The notes beneath the pieces were generated by a model. That model saw only the letters and a program-made list of their open reading frames with translations. It searched no databases and had not been told where the DNA came from. Shown piece by piece: positions 1 through 4,706 of a stretch of DNA of 5,336 nucleotides. The translations under genes and the position numbers were made by a program. Numbering within the stretch: the stretch's first letter is position 1; each line of letters opens with the position of its first letter. This DNA is from Streptosporangiaceae bacterium (GTDB lineage Bacteria > Actinomycetota > Actinomycetes > Streptosporangiales > Streptosporangiaceae): positions 1-5,336 of the forward strand of contig JASIBM010000582.1 of assembly GCA_030045175.1 (NCBI GenBank), read 5' to 3'.

Positions 1-134
1 CCGACGCGGCCGCGGTTCCCGCCGACACGGCCGCGTCGCTGGCGGCCAGGCTCGACTCGCTGCGGCGGCTGCTCCGCAGCCGGGAGCCAGGCGACAGCGT
101 CGGCGACGACATTGGGGACCCGACGGCGTCCTAA
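1..134 (+). CDS. C-terminal end of an unidentified protein (partial, cut by the window start)
   Basis: One frame stays open from position 3 to a TAA stop at 132-134, with G or C in almost every third codon position, which is what a coding region of this genome looks like. The visible tail is about 43 residues: Ala-rich, then an Arg/Leu-rich stretch that could form a helix (ARLDSLRRLLRSRE), then an acidic, Gly/Asp-rich end. I recognise no domain. In Streptomyces and relatives hisN lies near rsgA and aroA, so an RsgA-like upstream gene is possible, but the tail does not clearly resemble RsgA and this is only a context guess. The gap to the next gene is 86 bp and holds that gene's own promoter candidate, so the two need not be cotranscribed. 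Confidence 0.6.
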   Translation, partial: DAAAVPADTAASLAARLDSLRRLLRSREPGDSVGDDIGDPTAS

Positions 135-183
135 CGGCGCCCGCAGGCGAGCGGGAAGAACCTCCGACTCGGCAGACCGGTCA

Positions 184-212
184 TGGTCACTGTGCCGCAT
201 TAGCGATAGCGT
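184..212 (+). promoter_or_regulatory. Candidate leaderless promoter of hisN
   Basis: A -35-like TGGTCA (184-189) and a -10-like TAGCGT (207-212, fitting TANNNT) are separated by 17 bp. The -10 ends 8 nt before the ATG at 221, so transcription would begin at or next to the start codon. No Shine-Dalgarno sequence lies before the ATG, as expected of a leaderless mRNA, which is common in actinobacteria. The layout closely parallels the promoter candidate of the Rieske gene in this window. This is inferred from motif spacing alone. Confidence 0.45.
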
Positions 213-220
213 TTCGCTGC

Positions 221-1030
221 ATGGCGGGTTTCGACGATGACCTGCGGTTCGCCCACGTGCTCGCTGACGCGGCGGACGATATCACCATGCGCCGATTCCG
301 GGCGCTTGACCTCAGCGTTCAGTCGAAACCAGACCTCACGCCCGTCACCGACGCCGACCTCGCGACCGAGGAGTCCCTGCGCAACGTGCTCCGCAGGGCG
401 AGGCCAAGGGATGCCATGCTTGGCGAGGAGTACGGCAGGACCGGCGTTGGCCAGCGATGCTGGGTGGTGGACCCGATCGACGGCACGGCCAACTTCGTCC
501 GTGGCGTGCCCGTGTGGGCCACGCTCATCGGCCTGATGGCCGACGGCGAGGTGGTCGTCGGCGTTGTCTCGGCGCCAGCCCTCGGCCGCCGATGGTGGGG
601 AGCCAAGGACGGCGGGTCCTGGACGGGCCGGTCACTGACGAAGGCATCGGCGTGCCGGGTCTCTGAGGTCAACAGGCTCGAGGACGCCTCGCTGTCCTTC
701 TCCGACCTCGCGAGCTGGGAGCAGTCCGGCAGGCTGGACCAGTTCGTCCGCCTGGCCAGGTCGGTCTGGCGCGCCCGAGCCTACGGGGACTTCTGGTCCC
801 ACGTCCTGGTGGCAGAGGGCGCCGTCGACATCTCGGCCGAATCAGGGGTTTCGCTGTGGGACCTGGCGGCCGTCCAGGTGATCGTCCAGGAGGCCGGCGG
901 CATGTTCACCGACCTGGCTGGCAATATGACCCCAGACGGCGGCAGCGTGCTGTGCACCAATGGCCAGCTTCACGACGACGTGCTCGACGTGCTGACCAAA
1001 CGGCCGGACCGAGCCGCCAGGAGAAGCTGA
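221..1030 (+). CDS. hisN: Histidinol-phosphatase HisN (inositol monophosphatase fold)
   Basis: Predicted cytoplasmic Mg2+-dependent phosphatase that converts L-histidinol phosphate to L-histidinol and phosphate, the penultimate stage of histidine synthesis. At 269 aa it has the usual family length and is complete. The inositol-monophosphatase signatures are present in order: GEEYG (68-72, metal-binding Glu69/70), DPIDGT (84-89, with Asp84 and Asp87 as metal ligands) and WDLAA (213-217, with Asp214 as ligand), followed by EAGG (224-227). Features that favour HisN over SuhB or CysQ are KPDLTPVTDAD (36-46), NFVRGVPVWATLI (91-103) and RAYGDFWSHVLVAEG (186-200); from memory these align well with M. 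tuberculosis Rv3137. The ATG at 221 fits the family's N-terminus. It has no Shine-Dalgarno sequence but sits 8 nt after a -10-like box. No other his gene is in the window, so it stands apart from the main his operon. Activity on another sugar or inositol phosphate cannot be excluded. Confidence 0.87.
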   Translation: MAGFDDDLRFAHVLADAADDITMRRFRALDLSVQSKPDLTPVTDADLATEESLRNVLRRARPRDAMLGEEYGRTGVGQRCWVVDPIDGTANFVRGVPVWATLIGLMADGEVVVGVVSAPALGRRWWGAKDGGSWTGRSLTKASACRVSEVNRLEDASLSFSDLASWEQSGRLDQFVRLARSVWRARAYGDFWSHVLVAEGAVDISAESGVSLWDLAAVQVIVQEAGGMFTDLAGNMTPDGGSVLCTNGQLHDDVLDVLTKRPDRAARRS

Positions 1031-1111
1031 GCGCGCGCCCAGGGCGCCCGCTGGCTCGGTACCGCGCACTTGCCCCGGGACCCCGCCATAGCTGATGCTG
1101 GACCTAGCGAA

Positions 1112-1129
1112 TCACAAGTTCACAAGAAC
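1112..1129. repeat. Tandem TCACAAG repeat overlapping the inverted repeat GTTC-N4-GAAC
   Basis: TCACAAG occurs twice with an 8-bp period (1112-1118 and 1120-1126), and the same stretch holds a perfect GTTC-ACAA-GAAC inverted repeat (1118-1129). It lies about 110 bp upstream of the CBS-domain gene, and a perfect 10-bp palindrome GATGGCCATC follows directly at 1131-1140. Such symmetry in a non-coding region suggests a regulator-binding site, but the elements are short and I cannot name a regulator. Confidence 0.3.
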
Positions 1130-1176
1130 GGATGGCCATCTGCCGATCCTCGGCCGCCTCGCGCCGACCGCAAGCA

Positions 1177-1228
1177 CCATATCATAATCTATGGCTATCT
1201 ACGTCTTATGATCATTTCGGGGGGAAAG
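1177..1228 (+). promoter_or_regulatory. AT-rich promoter/operator region and ribosome binding site of the CBS-domain gene
   Basis: This is the most AT-rich stretch of the window. It holds an inverted repeat ATCATAA (1181-1187) / TTATGAT (1206-1212), the palindrome ATGATCAT (1208-1215) and a further inverted repeat CCATA (1177-1181) / TATGG (1190-1194). TATGAT at 1207-1212 is a good -10 candidate, placing the transcript start near 1219. No TTGACA-like -35 lies at the proper distance, so an activator or an alternative sigma factor may be needed. The purine run GGGGGGAAAG (1219-1228) ends 10 nt before the ATG at 1239 and is the likely ribosome binding site. Confidence 0.4.
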
Positions 1229-1238
1229 TGATTGTATC

Positions 1239-1679
1239 ATGATAGTAAGGGAAGGAATGACCCGGGTCGTGCTCAGCGTCGGCCCAGCGCACACGTTGCG
1301 CCAGGCGGCCAGGCTCATGGCGGCGCAACGGGTCGGCGCCGCGGTAGTTCTTGACAACGCGCAAGCGGGCATAGGCATCCTCACCGAACGCGACATCCTC
1401 ATGTCCCTCGCGGCAGGCCAGAATCCCGACGCCGAGCTAGTCGCCGACCACAGGACGGCAGACGTGGTCTTCGCCGCACCCGACTGGACCCTGGAGCAGG
1501 CGGCGAAAACCATGATCTCGGCGGGGTTCAGGCACCTAGTGGTCATCGACGGGGGCGAGGTGACCGGCTTGCTGTCGATGCGCGACATCGTGCGCTGCTG
1601 GTCGACTCCCGACGCGGGGCGAGTCGCCTGCCGCGCGCCGGCCGGCCGAGCCTCCCCGCTCACCTCCGGGCGCCCTTGA
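1239..1679 (+). CDS. Tandem CBS-domain protein
   Basis: A 146-residue, probably cytoplasmic protein made of two CBS domains and little else. CBS1 covers about residues 7-60 and ends in the typical GILTERDI (46-53). CBS2 covers about 70-122 and ends in LLSMRDIV (111-118). Pairs of CBS domains form a Bateman module that binds adenosine nucleotides such as AMP, ATP or S-adenosylmethionine; the family also includes M. tuberculosis hypoxic response protein 1 (Rv2626c), of similar size. The ligand and partner cannot be read from the sequence. The start at 1239 keeps VREGMT, the usual lead-in to CBS1; an ATG at 1257 is also preceded by a purine-rich AAGGGAAGG and is an alternative that would clip the domain. 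The last ~24 residues, after RCWS, are Arg/Ala/Pro-rich and probably disordered. A hairpin and a separate downstream promoter suggest it is monocistronic. Confidence 0.85.
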   Translation: MIVREGMTRVVLSVGPAHTLRQAARLMAAQRVGAAVVLDNAQAGIGILTERDILMSLAAGQNPDAELVADHRTADVVFAAPDWTLEQAAKTMISAGFRHLVVIDGGEVTGLLSMRDIVRCWSTPDAGRVACRAPAGRASPLTSGRP

Positions 1680-1702
1680 ACCGCGCCGCTGAACCGCGCC
1701 GC
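1677..1702. repeat. Perfect 13-bp tandem duplication starting at the stop codon of the CBS gene
   Basis: TGAACCGCGCCGC occurs twice back to back (1677-1689 and 1690-1702) with no mismatch. The first copy begins with the TGA stop of the CBS-domain gene, so the coding sequence is unaffected. It looks like a replication-slippage duplication; a function as a binding site is possible but unsupported. Confidence 0.8.
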
Positions 1703-1725
1703 CCTATGGCGGTGCCGCACCCGTT

Positions 1726-1750
1726 GGCTCGCGGACATGCGTCCCGAGCC
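1726..1750 (+). terminator. Strong hairpin downstream of the CBS gene, candidate terminator
   Basis: GGCTCG (1726-1731) pairs with CGAGCC (1745-1750) and GGAC (1733-1736) with GTCC (1741-1744). This gives a 10-bp GC-rich stem with one bulged C (1732) and an ATGC tetraloop. It starts 46 nt after the CBS stop codon and ends 35 nt before the -35 box of the next gene, where a terminator would be expected. There is no T-tract, which is common for actinobacterial terminator hairpins, so termination is inferred. Confidence 0.5.
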
Positions 1751-1785
1751 GGGTAGGGTGACGAGGCAGCCCGGCCACGCCGCTC

Positions 1786-1814
1786 TGGACACCCACCCGG
1801 CGACCACCTAGCAT
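1786..1814 (+). promoter_or_regulatory. Candidate sigma-70-type leaderless promoter of the Rieske oxygenase gene
   Basis: TGGACA (1786-1791) differs from the TTGACA consensus at one position. It is followed by a 17-bp spacer and TAGCAT (1809-1814, fitting TANNNT). The ATG at 1822 begins 8 nt after the -10 box, so the transcript would start at the start codon itself, in agreement with the absence of a Shine-Dalgarno sequence. This is the best promoter match in the window. Confidence 0.6.
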
Positions 1815-1832
1815 TGACTGTATGGTCAGTCA
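1815..1832. promoter_or_regulatory. Inverted repeat over the start of the Rieske gene, candidate repressor operator
   Basis: TGACTG (1815-1820) and CAGTCA (1827-1832) are perfect inverted repeats around a 6-bp centre, and a second register, TGAC-N6-GTCA, overlaps at 1815-1828. The element follows the -10 box immediately and covers the predicted transcription start and the ATG, so a bound protein would block initiation. Size and half-site style resemble operators of TetR-family repressors, but no regulator gene is visible here and the family assignment is inference. Confidence 0.5.
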
Positions 1833-3033
1833 GCACGCGGTTGTCAGCCAGCAAAGCCGTCCCCCTGCCCCACTTGCCCCAGAGGCTCTGGCCGAGTCGC
1901 TCAAGCCCTTCGGCCAGAGCACGATGCTGCCCCGCGCCGCCTACGTCGACCCCGCCGTCTTCGAGTGGGAGCAACGCCACTTCTTCGGTGGCGGCTGGAT
2001 GTGCGTCGGCCGCAGCGAGGCCGTGGCGAACCCCGGCGATCAGCGCGCCGAGCTAGCTGGTGCCGGAAGCGTGCTCCTGACCAGGGACGACGACGGCGTC
2101 CTGCGCGCCTTCGCGAACACCTGCAGGCACCGAGGTCACGAGTTGCTGCCCTGCGGCGGAACAGCCAGCCAGGGCGTGATCATCTGTCCCTACCACGCGT
2201 GGACATACGGGCTGAACGGGGAGCTTCGCGCGGCCGCCGGCTTCAAGAACCGGCCAGGCTTCAGGGCCGAGCAGTGGGGCCTGATCGAGCTGCCGGTGGC
2301 GGAGTGGAATGGCCTGGTCTTCGCCGACGGCTCGGGCAAGGCCGCCCCGCTCGACGACGCGCTTGCCACGCTCGGGGAACTGATCGCCGGCTATGAGATG
2401 AGCAGGCTCGTGGTGGCTGGCACCCACGAGTACGACGCGGCGGCCAACTGGAAGATCCTGACCGAGAACTACCACGAGTGCTACCACTGCCCGTCGATAC
2501 ACCCGGAGCTGTGCCGGGTCAGCCCGCCCAAGAGCGGCGAGAACTACCAGCTTCCCGGCACCTGGGTCGGCGGCACCATGGACCTGCGGGACGGGATGTC
2601 AACGATGTCGCTGGACGGGGCGAGCCACTCGCTTCCGCTGCGTGGCCTGGACGAGCAAGGCTTGCGCACGGTGTTGTACGTGAACGTGTTCCCCAACGTC
2701 CTGATCAGCTTGCACCCGGACTACGTCATGGTGCACCGGCTGACTCCGCTCGCCGCCGACCGGACGAAGATCGAGTGCACCTGGGCGTTCGCGCCTGAGG
2801 CTACAGCGCGGCCAGGATTCGACCCGAGCTACGCGATCGACTTCTGGGACATCACCAACCGGCAGGACTGGGCCGCGTGCGAGTCCGTGCAGCGCGGGCT
2901 ATCCTCGCCGCACGCGGTGCCTGGCCCGCTATCGCCCGCCGAGGACGCCGTCTACGAGTACGTCACCATGATCGCCCGCGGTTACCTGGGCCAGCCGGTC
3001 TGGAACTACGGCGGGTCACCCCGGCCTAGCTAG
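1822..3033 (+). CDS. Rieske non-heme iron oxygenase, alpha (catalytic) subunit
   Basis: A complete 403-residue oxygenase component. The N-terminal Rieske [2Fe-2S] domain has the ligands Cys101, His103, Cys122 and His125 (CRH ... CPYH), with CPYHAWTYGLNGEL (122-135) typical of the family. The C-terminal catalytic domain has NWKILTENYHECYHC (209-223); His222, His227 and probably Asp349 (in NRQDWAACESVQRGL) form the mononuclear Fe(II) site. Glu219 lies three residues before the first His, where classical dioxygenases have a bridging Asp; from memory carnitine monooxygenase CntA uses Glu there. The NYxECYHC pattern places it nearer the choline/glycine-betaine/carnitine oxygenase branch than the naphthalene-dioxygenase branch, but the substrate is unknown. 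Such enzymes need a reductase, sometimes with a ferredoxin, and no such gene or beta subunit is in the window. The ATG at 1822 has no Shine-Dalgarno sequence but lies just after a strong promoter candidate and within an operator-like repeat. The gene converges on the carbonic anhydrase gene with 5 bp between stops. Confidence 0.88.
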   Translation: MVSQHAVVSQQSRPPAPLAPEALAESLKPFGQSTMLPRAAYVDPAVFEWEQRHFFGGGWMCVGRSEAVANPGDQRAELAGAGSVLLTRDDDGVLRAFANTCRHRGHELLPCGGTASQGVIICPYHAWTYGLNGELRAAAGFKNRPGFRAEQWGLIELPVAEWNGLVFADGSGKAAPLDDALATLGELIAGYEMSRLVVAGTHEYDAAANWKILTENYHECYHCPSIHPELCRVSPPKSGENYQLPGTWVGGTMDLRDGMSTMSLDGASHSLPLRGLDEQGLRTVLYVNVFPNVLISLHPDYVMVHRLTPLAADRTKIECTWAFAPEATARPGFDPSYAIDFWDITNRQDWAACESVQRGLSSPHAVPGPLSPAEDAVYEYVTMIARGYLGQPVWNYGGSPRPS

Positions 3034-3044
3034 CCCGGCTAGCT
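3028..3044. terminator. 17-bp perfect palindrome holding both convergent stop codons, candidate bidirectional terminator
   Basis: AGCTAGCC (3028-3035) and GGCTAGCT (3037-3044) are perfect inverted repeats around C3036. The TAG of the Rieske gene (3031-3033) and the TAG of the carbonic anhydrase gene (3039-3041, minus strand) lie in mirror positions. RNA from either strand could form a 7-bp stem with a 3-nt loop. As the only sequence between two convergent genes it could end transcription in both directions, but it is short, has no T-tract, and would fold under a terminating ribosome. Confidence 0.4.
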
Positions 3045-3527
3045 CACCTCACGAAGCAGCCCGGCCGCGACGTCAAAGACGAAGCCGCGAACCCGGTCGG
3101 TGCGCGGGACGAACGGGCTGGCCTTGATCCGGGCGATCGACTGGCGCACGTCGGCGTCCAGGTCGCCGAATGCCTCGGCAGCCCACGGCGGCCTGATCCC
3201 GGTGTCTGCCTCGATGCCGGCCTTGAACTGGTCATCGGTAAAGGTCAGCATCCCGCAGTCGGTGTGATGAATGAGCATGATCTCCGTCGTCCCGAGCAGG
3301 CGCTGGCTGATCGCCAGTGACCTGATCTCGTCTTCGGTGATCACGCCGCCCGCGTTCCTGATCACATGCGCCTGGCCTTCGGTGAGCCCGAGCATCCGGT
3401 ACACGTCCATGCGCGCGTCCATGCACGCGACGACCGCGATGCCAAGGCCTGGCGGCATCGGGAGCGGCCCTTCGAAATCCTTAGCATAGACGGCGTTATT
3501 GGCCAGAAGCTTATCAATGACGGACAT
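3039..3527 (-). CDS. canA: Beta-class carbonic anhydrase, Rv1284/CanA-like
   Basis: Cytoplasmic zinc enzyme interconverting CO2 and bicarbonate. Starting at the ATG at 3527 the protein has 162 residues. Zinc ligands are Cys35, His88 and Cys91, with the Asp37-Arg39 dyad in CMDAR (35-39). Further family signatures are AHVIRNAGG (53-61), RSLAISQRLLGTTEI (69-83) and HHTDCGM (87-93). From memory, length and ligand numbering agree with M. tuberculosis Rv1284, and the opening LANN...FEGPLPMPP matches that subgroup. A longer reading from 3578 adds 17 poorly conserved residues; the 3527 start is preferred because AAAGG lies 6 nt upstream and the family begins there. The upstream gap of 125 bp shows no clear promoter. 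Its likely job is bicarbonate supply for carboxylases and pH balance; nothing links it directly to its neighbours. Confidence 0.92.
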   Translation of the reverse strand: MSVIDKLLANNAVYAKDFEGPLPMPPGLGIAVVACMDARMDVYRMLGLTEGQAHVIRNAGGVITEDEIRSLAISQRLLGTTEIMLIHHTDCGMLTFTDDQFKAGIEADTGIRPPWAAEAFGDLDADVRQSIARIKASPFVPRTDRVRGFVFDVAAGLLREVS

Positions 3528-3538
3528 ATCATACCTTT
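3528..3538 (-). promoter_or_regulatory. Ribosome binding site that sets the carbonic anhydrase start
   Basis: Read on the minus strand, AAAGG (3538-3534) is followed by the 6-nt spacer TATGAT and then the ATG at 3527. An overlapping ATG at 3532-3530 is out of frame. This spacing supports the 3527 start over the upstream in-frame ATG at 3578. Confidence 0.6.
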
Positions 3539-3620
3539 CGCGTCCGTGAACGTCGGGTTTCTGCGGGCGGCTCGACAAGCAGTGGCAACAACCGGGCTCC
3601 GCCCAGCCGTGTTCCTGGTT

Positions 3621-3638
3621 CAGAGGAGTATTCCCCTG
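3621..3638 (-). terminator. Hairpin after the EamA transporter gene, weak candidate terminator
   Basis: On the minus strand CAGGGGA (3638-3632) pairs with TCCTCTG (3627-3621) around an ATAC loop, giving 7 pairs including one G-U in RNA. The fold is better on this strand than on the plus strand, where the same position is an A-C mismatch. It starts 14 nt after the transporter stop codon. There is no T-tract, so termination is uncertain; it could instead be part of the carbonic anhydrase control region. Confidence 0.3.
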
Positions 3639-3652
3639 GGTTTAGCCGGGCT

Positions 3653-4570
3653 TTAGGTCAGGGCGGCACCGGTCAAGATGACACAGGCTCCGACGACCGA
3701 TCCCGCCGCGAGCGGCTCCCCGAGCAGCGCCACGCCTGCAGCGGTTGAGCACACTGGGATCAGGTAGGTAACCGTGGACGCGATCGTCGCGCCGACTTGC
3801 CGTACGACCGTGAAGTTCAAGACGTAGGCCAGCCCGGTACCCGCGGCACCGAGCGCGATCAGGCTGAGCACCGCGGTGAGGGGCGGGTCGGCCCGCAACG
3901 GGAAGGTTGGCAGCGCGATCACGGTGAGCTCGACGACCGCGCAGGCTAGCTGCCCTGCCGCGAGCGCGACCGGCGTGTGGCCGGTGCCGGCCAGGAACCG
4001 CCTGGAGAACGGAAAGCCGAGCCCGTACGAGCAGGCTCCGCCCAGGCACAACGCCTGACCGGCCAGGGTGCTCCCGTTCAGGTTCGGGGCGGTGCCGAGG
4101 AGTATCGCGACGCCGGCGAAGCCCACGACCAGGCCGACGATCCGGCGGCGGCCAGGCCGCTCGGCTGGGATGAGCCATATCGTCGCTGGCACCGCGAGCA
4201 GCGGCGTCGCCGCGTTCCACAACCCGGCGTCCACCGAGCTGATCCGCTGCTCCCCGTAGGCGAAGAGCGCGAACGGCACCGTGTTCATCAGCAACGCGGC
4301 CACGGCGAGGCACAGCCACGTGCGGCGATCGGCAGGCAGCCGGTCGTGCCGCGCCAGCGTGATCATCGCGACGACAGCGGCGCCGAGCACGACCCGGCCG
4401 AGCGCCACCTGGAGCGGCTGGAAGCCTCGGTCGGCGACCCTGATGAACAGGAAGGAAAAGCCCCAGATCACGGCCAGCGCGAGGTAGGCGGGCACCCAGC
4501 GGGCGGCCCTGGAGCGGCGGGCCGGCCGCTGGGCGGACGCGGCCGATGTCACCGGGCTCGAGTGGGCCAT
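3653..4570 (-). CDS. EamA-family (drug/metabolite transporter superfamily) permease
   Basis: A 305-residue inner-membrane protein with about ten hydrophobic helices (roughly 27-45, 53-72, 84-104, 112-134, 142-160, 169-187, 203-221, 232-251, 258-281 and 285-303), arranged as two EamA repeats of five helices each. The first 25 residues are polar and Arg-rich and should face the cytoplasm. Typical signatures are the IWGFSFLFIRVA helix (35-46), the end of repeat 1 with GLVVGFAGVAILLG (146-159), and LLGEPLAAGSVVGACVILTGA (282-302) in the last two helices. Relatives export amino acids, nucleosides or drugs, but the substrate cannot be told from sequence. The ATG at 4570 is preceded by AGGA with a 5-nt spacer. 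The gaps are 136 bp to the gene upstream and 125 bp to carbonic anhydrase downstream, so it is probably transcribed alone. Confidence 0.87.
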   Translation of the reverse strand: MAHSSPVTSAASAQRPARRSRAARWVPAYLALAVIWGFSFLFIRVADRGFQPLQVALGRVVLGAAVVAMITLARHDRLPADRRTWLCLAVAALLMNTVPFALFAYGEQRISSVDAGLWNAATPLLAVPATIWLIPAERPGRRRIVGLVVGFAGVAILLGTAPNLNGSTLAGQALCLGGACSYGLGFPFSRRFLAGTGHTPVALAAGQLACAVVELTVIALPTFPLRADPPLTAVLSLIALGAAGTGLAYVLNFTVVRQVGATIASTVTYLIPVCSTAAGVALLGEPLAAGSVVGACVILTGAALT

Positions 4571-4591
4571 GGCGTTCCTGCTCCCGTGTCA

Positions 4592-4620
4592 AGTCGCCTT
4601 CGTGCTTGCCTCTGGCGACT
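4592..4620. repeat. 7-bp perfect inverted repeat upstream of the EamA gene
   Basis: AGTCGCC (4592-4598) and GGCGACT (4614-4620) are separated by 15 nt and lie 21-50 nt before the transporter's start codon. A -10-like TAGAGT on the minus strand (4623-4618) overlaps the upstream arm, without a good -35. The repeat could be an operator or a leader hairpin of the transporter gene. I cannot choose between them, and chance is possible in GC-rich DNA. Confidence 0.35.
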
Positions 4621-4706
4621 CTAGGCAGCCGGGGACTTCGGTGCTGGCAGGAATCCGCCGTGACGATCGGACTGGCTGGCGGCGGCCGTTGTGAATGAAA
4701 GCTTGC

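Noticed and set aside
1035..1047. GCGCCC / GGGCGC just after hisN as a terminator
   Set aside because: The arms are one base apart, leaving only a 4-bp stem with a usable loop, so no convincing terminator for hisN was found.
1199..1807. A 202-codon minus-strand frame opposite the CBS-domain gene
   Set aside because: It runs through the non-coding hairpin and repeat region and shows no domain, while the plus strand has two clear CBS signatures.
3525..3534. CATATCATA shared by the carbonic anhydrase start region and the CBS promoter region (1178-1186), considered as a common operator
   Set aside because: At 3525-3533 the 9-mer is largely the start codon plus spacer, and no symmetry or wider match extends it. 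Chance is the simpler explanation.
3642..4592. A 316-codon open frame on the minus strand overlapping the EamA gene in another frame
   Set aside because: Its product is a low-complexity Arg/Gly/Pro/Ala-rich string without domains, as expected when GC-rich DNA is read out of frame. The EamA frame gives ten clear membrane helices.
4587..4592. A perfect TTGACA -35 hexamer on the minus strand before the EamA gene
   Set aside because: It lies only 16 nt before the ATG at 4570, so any matching -10 would fall inside the gene, and the sequence there (TGGCCC) is not a -10.
3977..4624. A 215-codon open frame on the plus strand opposite the EamA gene
   Set aside because: The composition is Arg/Gly/Ala/His-rich with no recognisable motif. 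It lies opposite a well-supported gene.
4655..4685. CCGCCG / CGGCGG inverted repeat as a terminator of the last minus-strand gene
   Set aside because: A 6-bp repeat of pure G/C with a 19-nt loop is expected by chance in this GC-rich DNA, and there is no T-tract.
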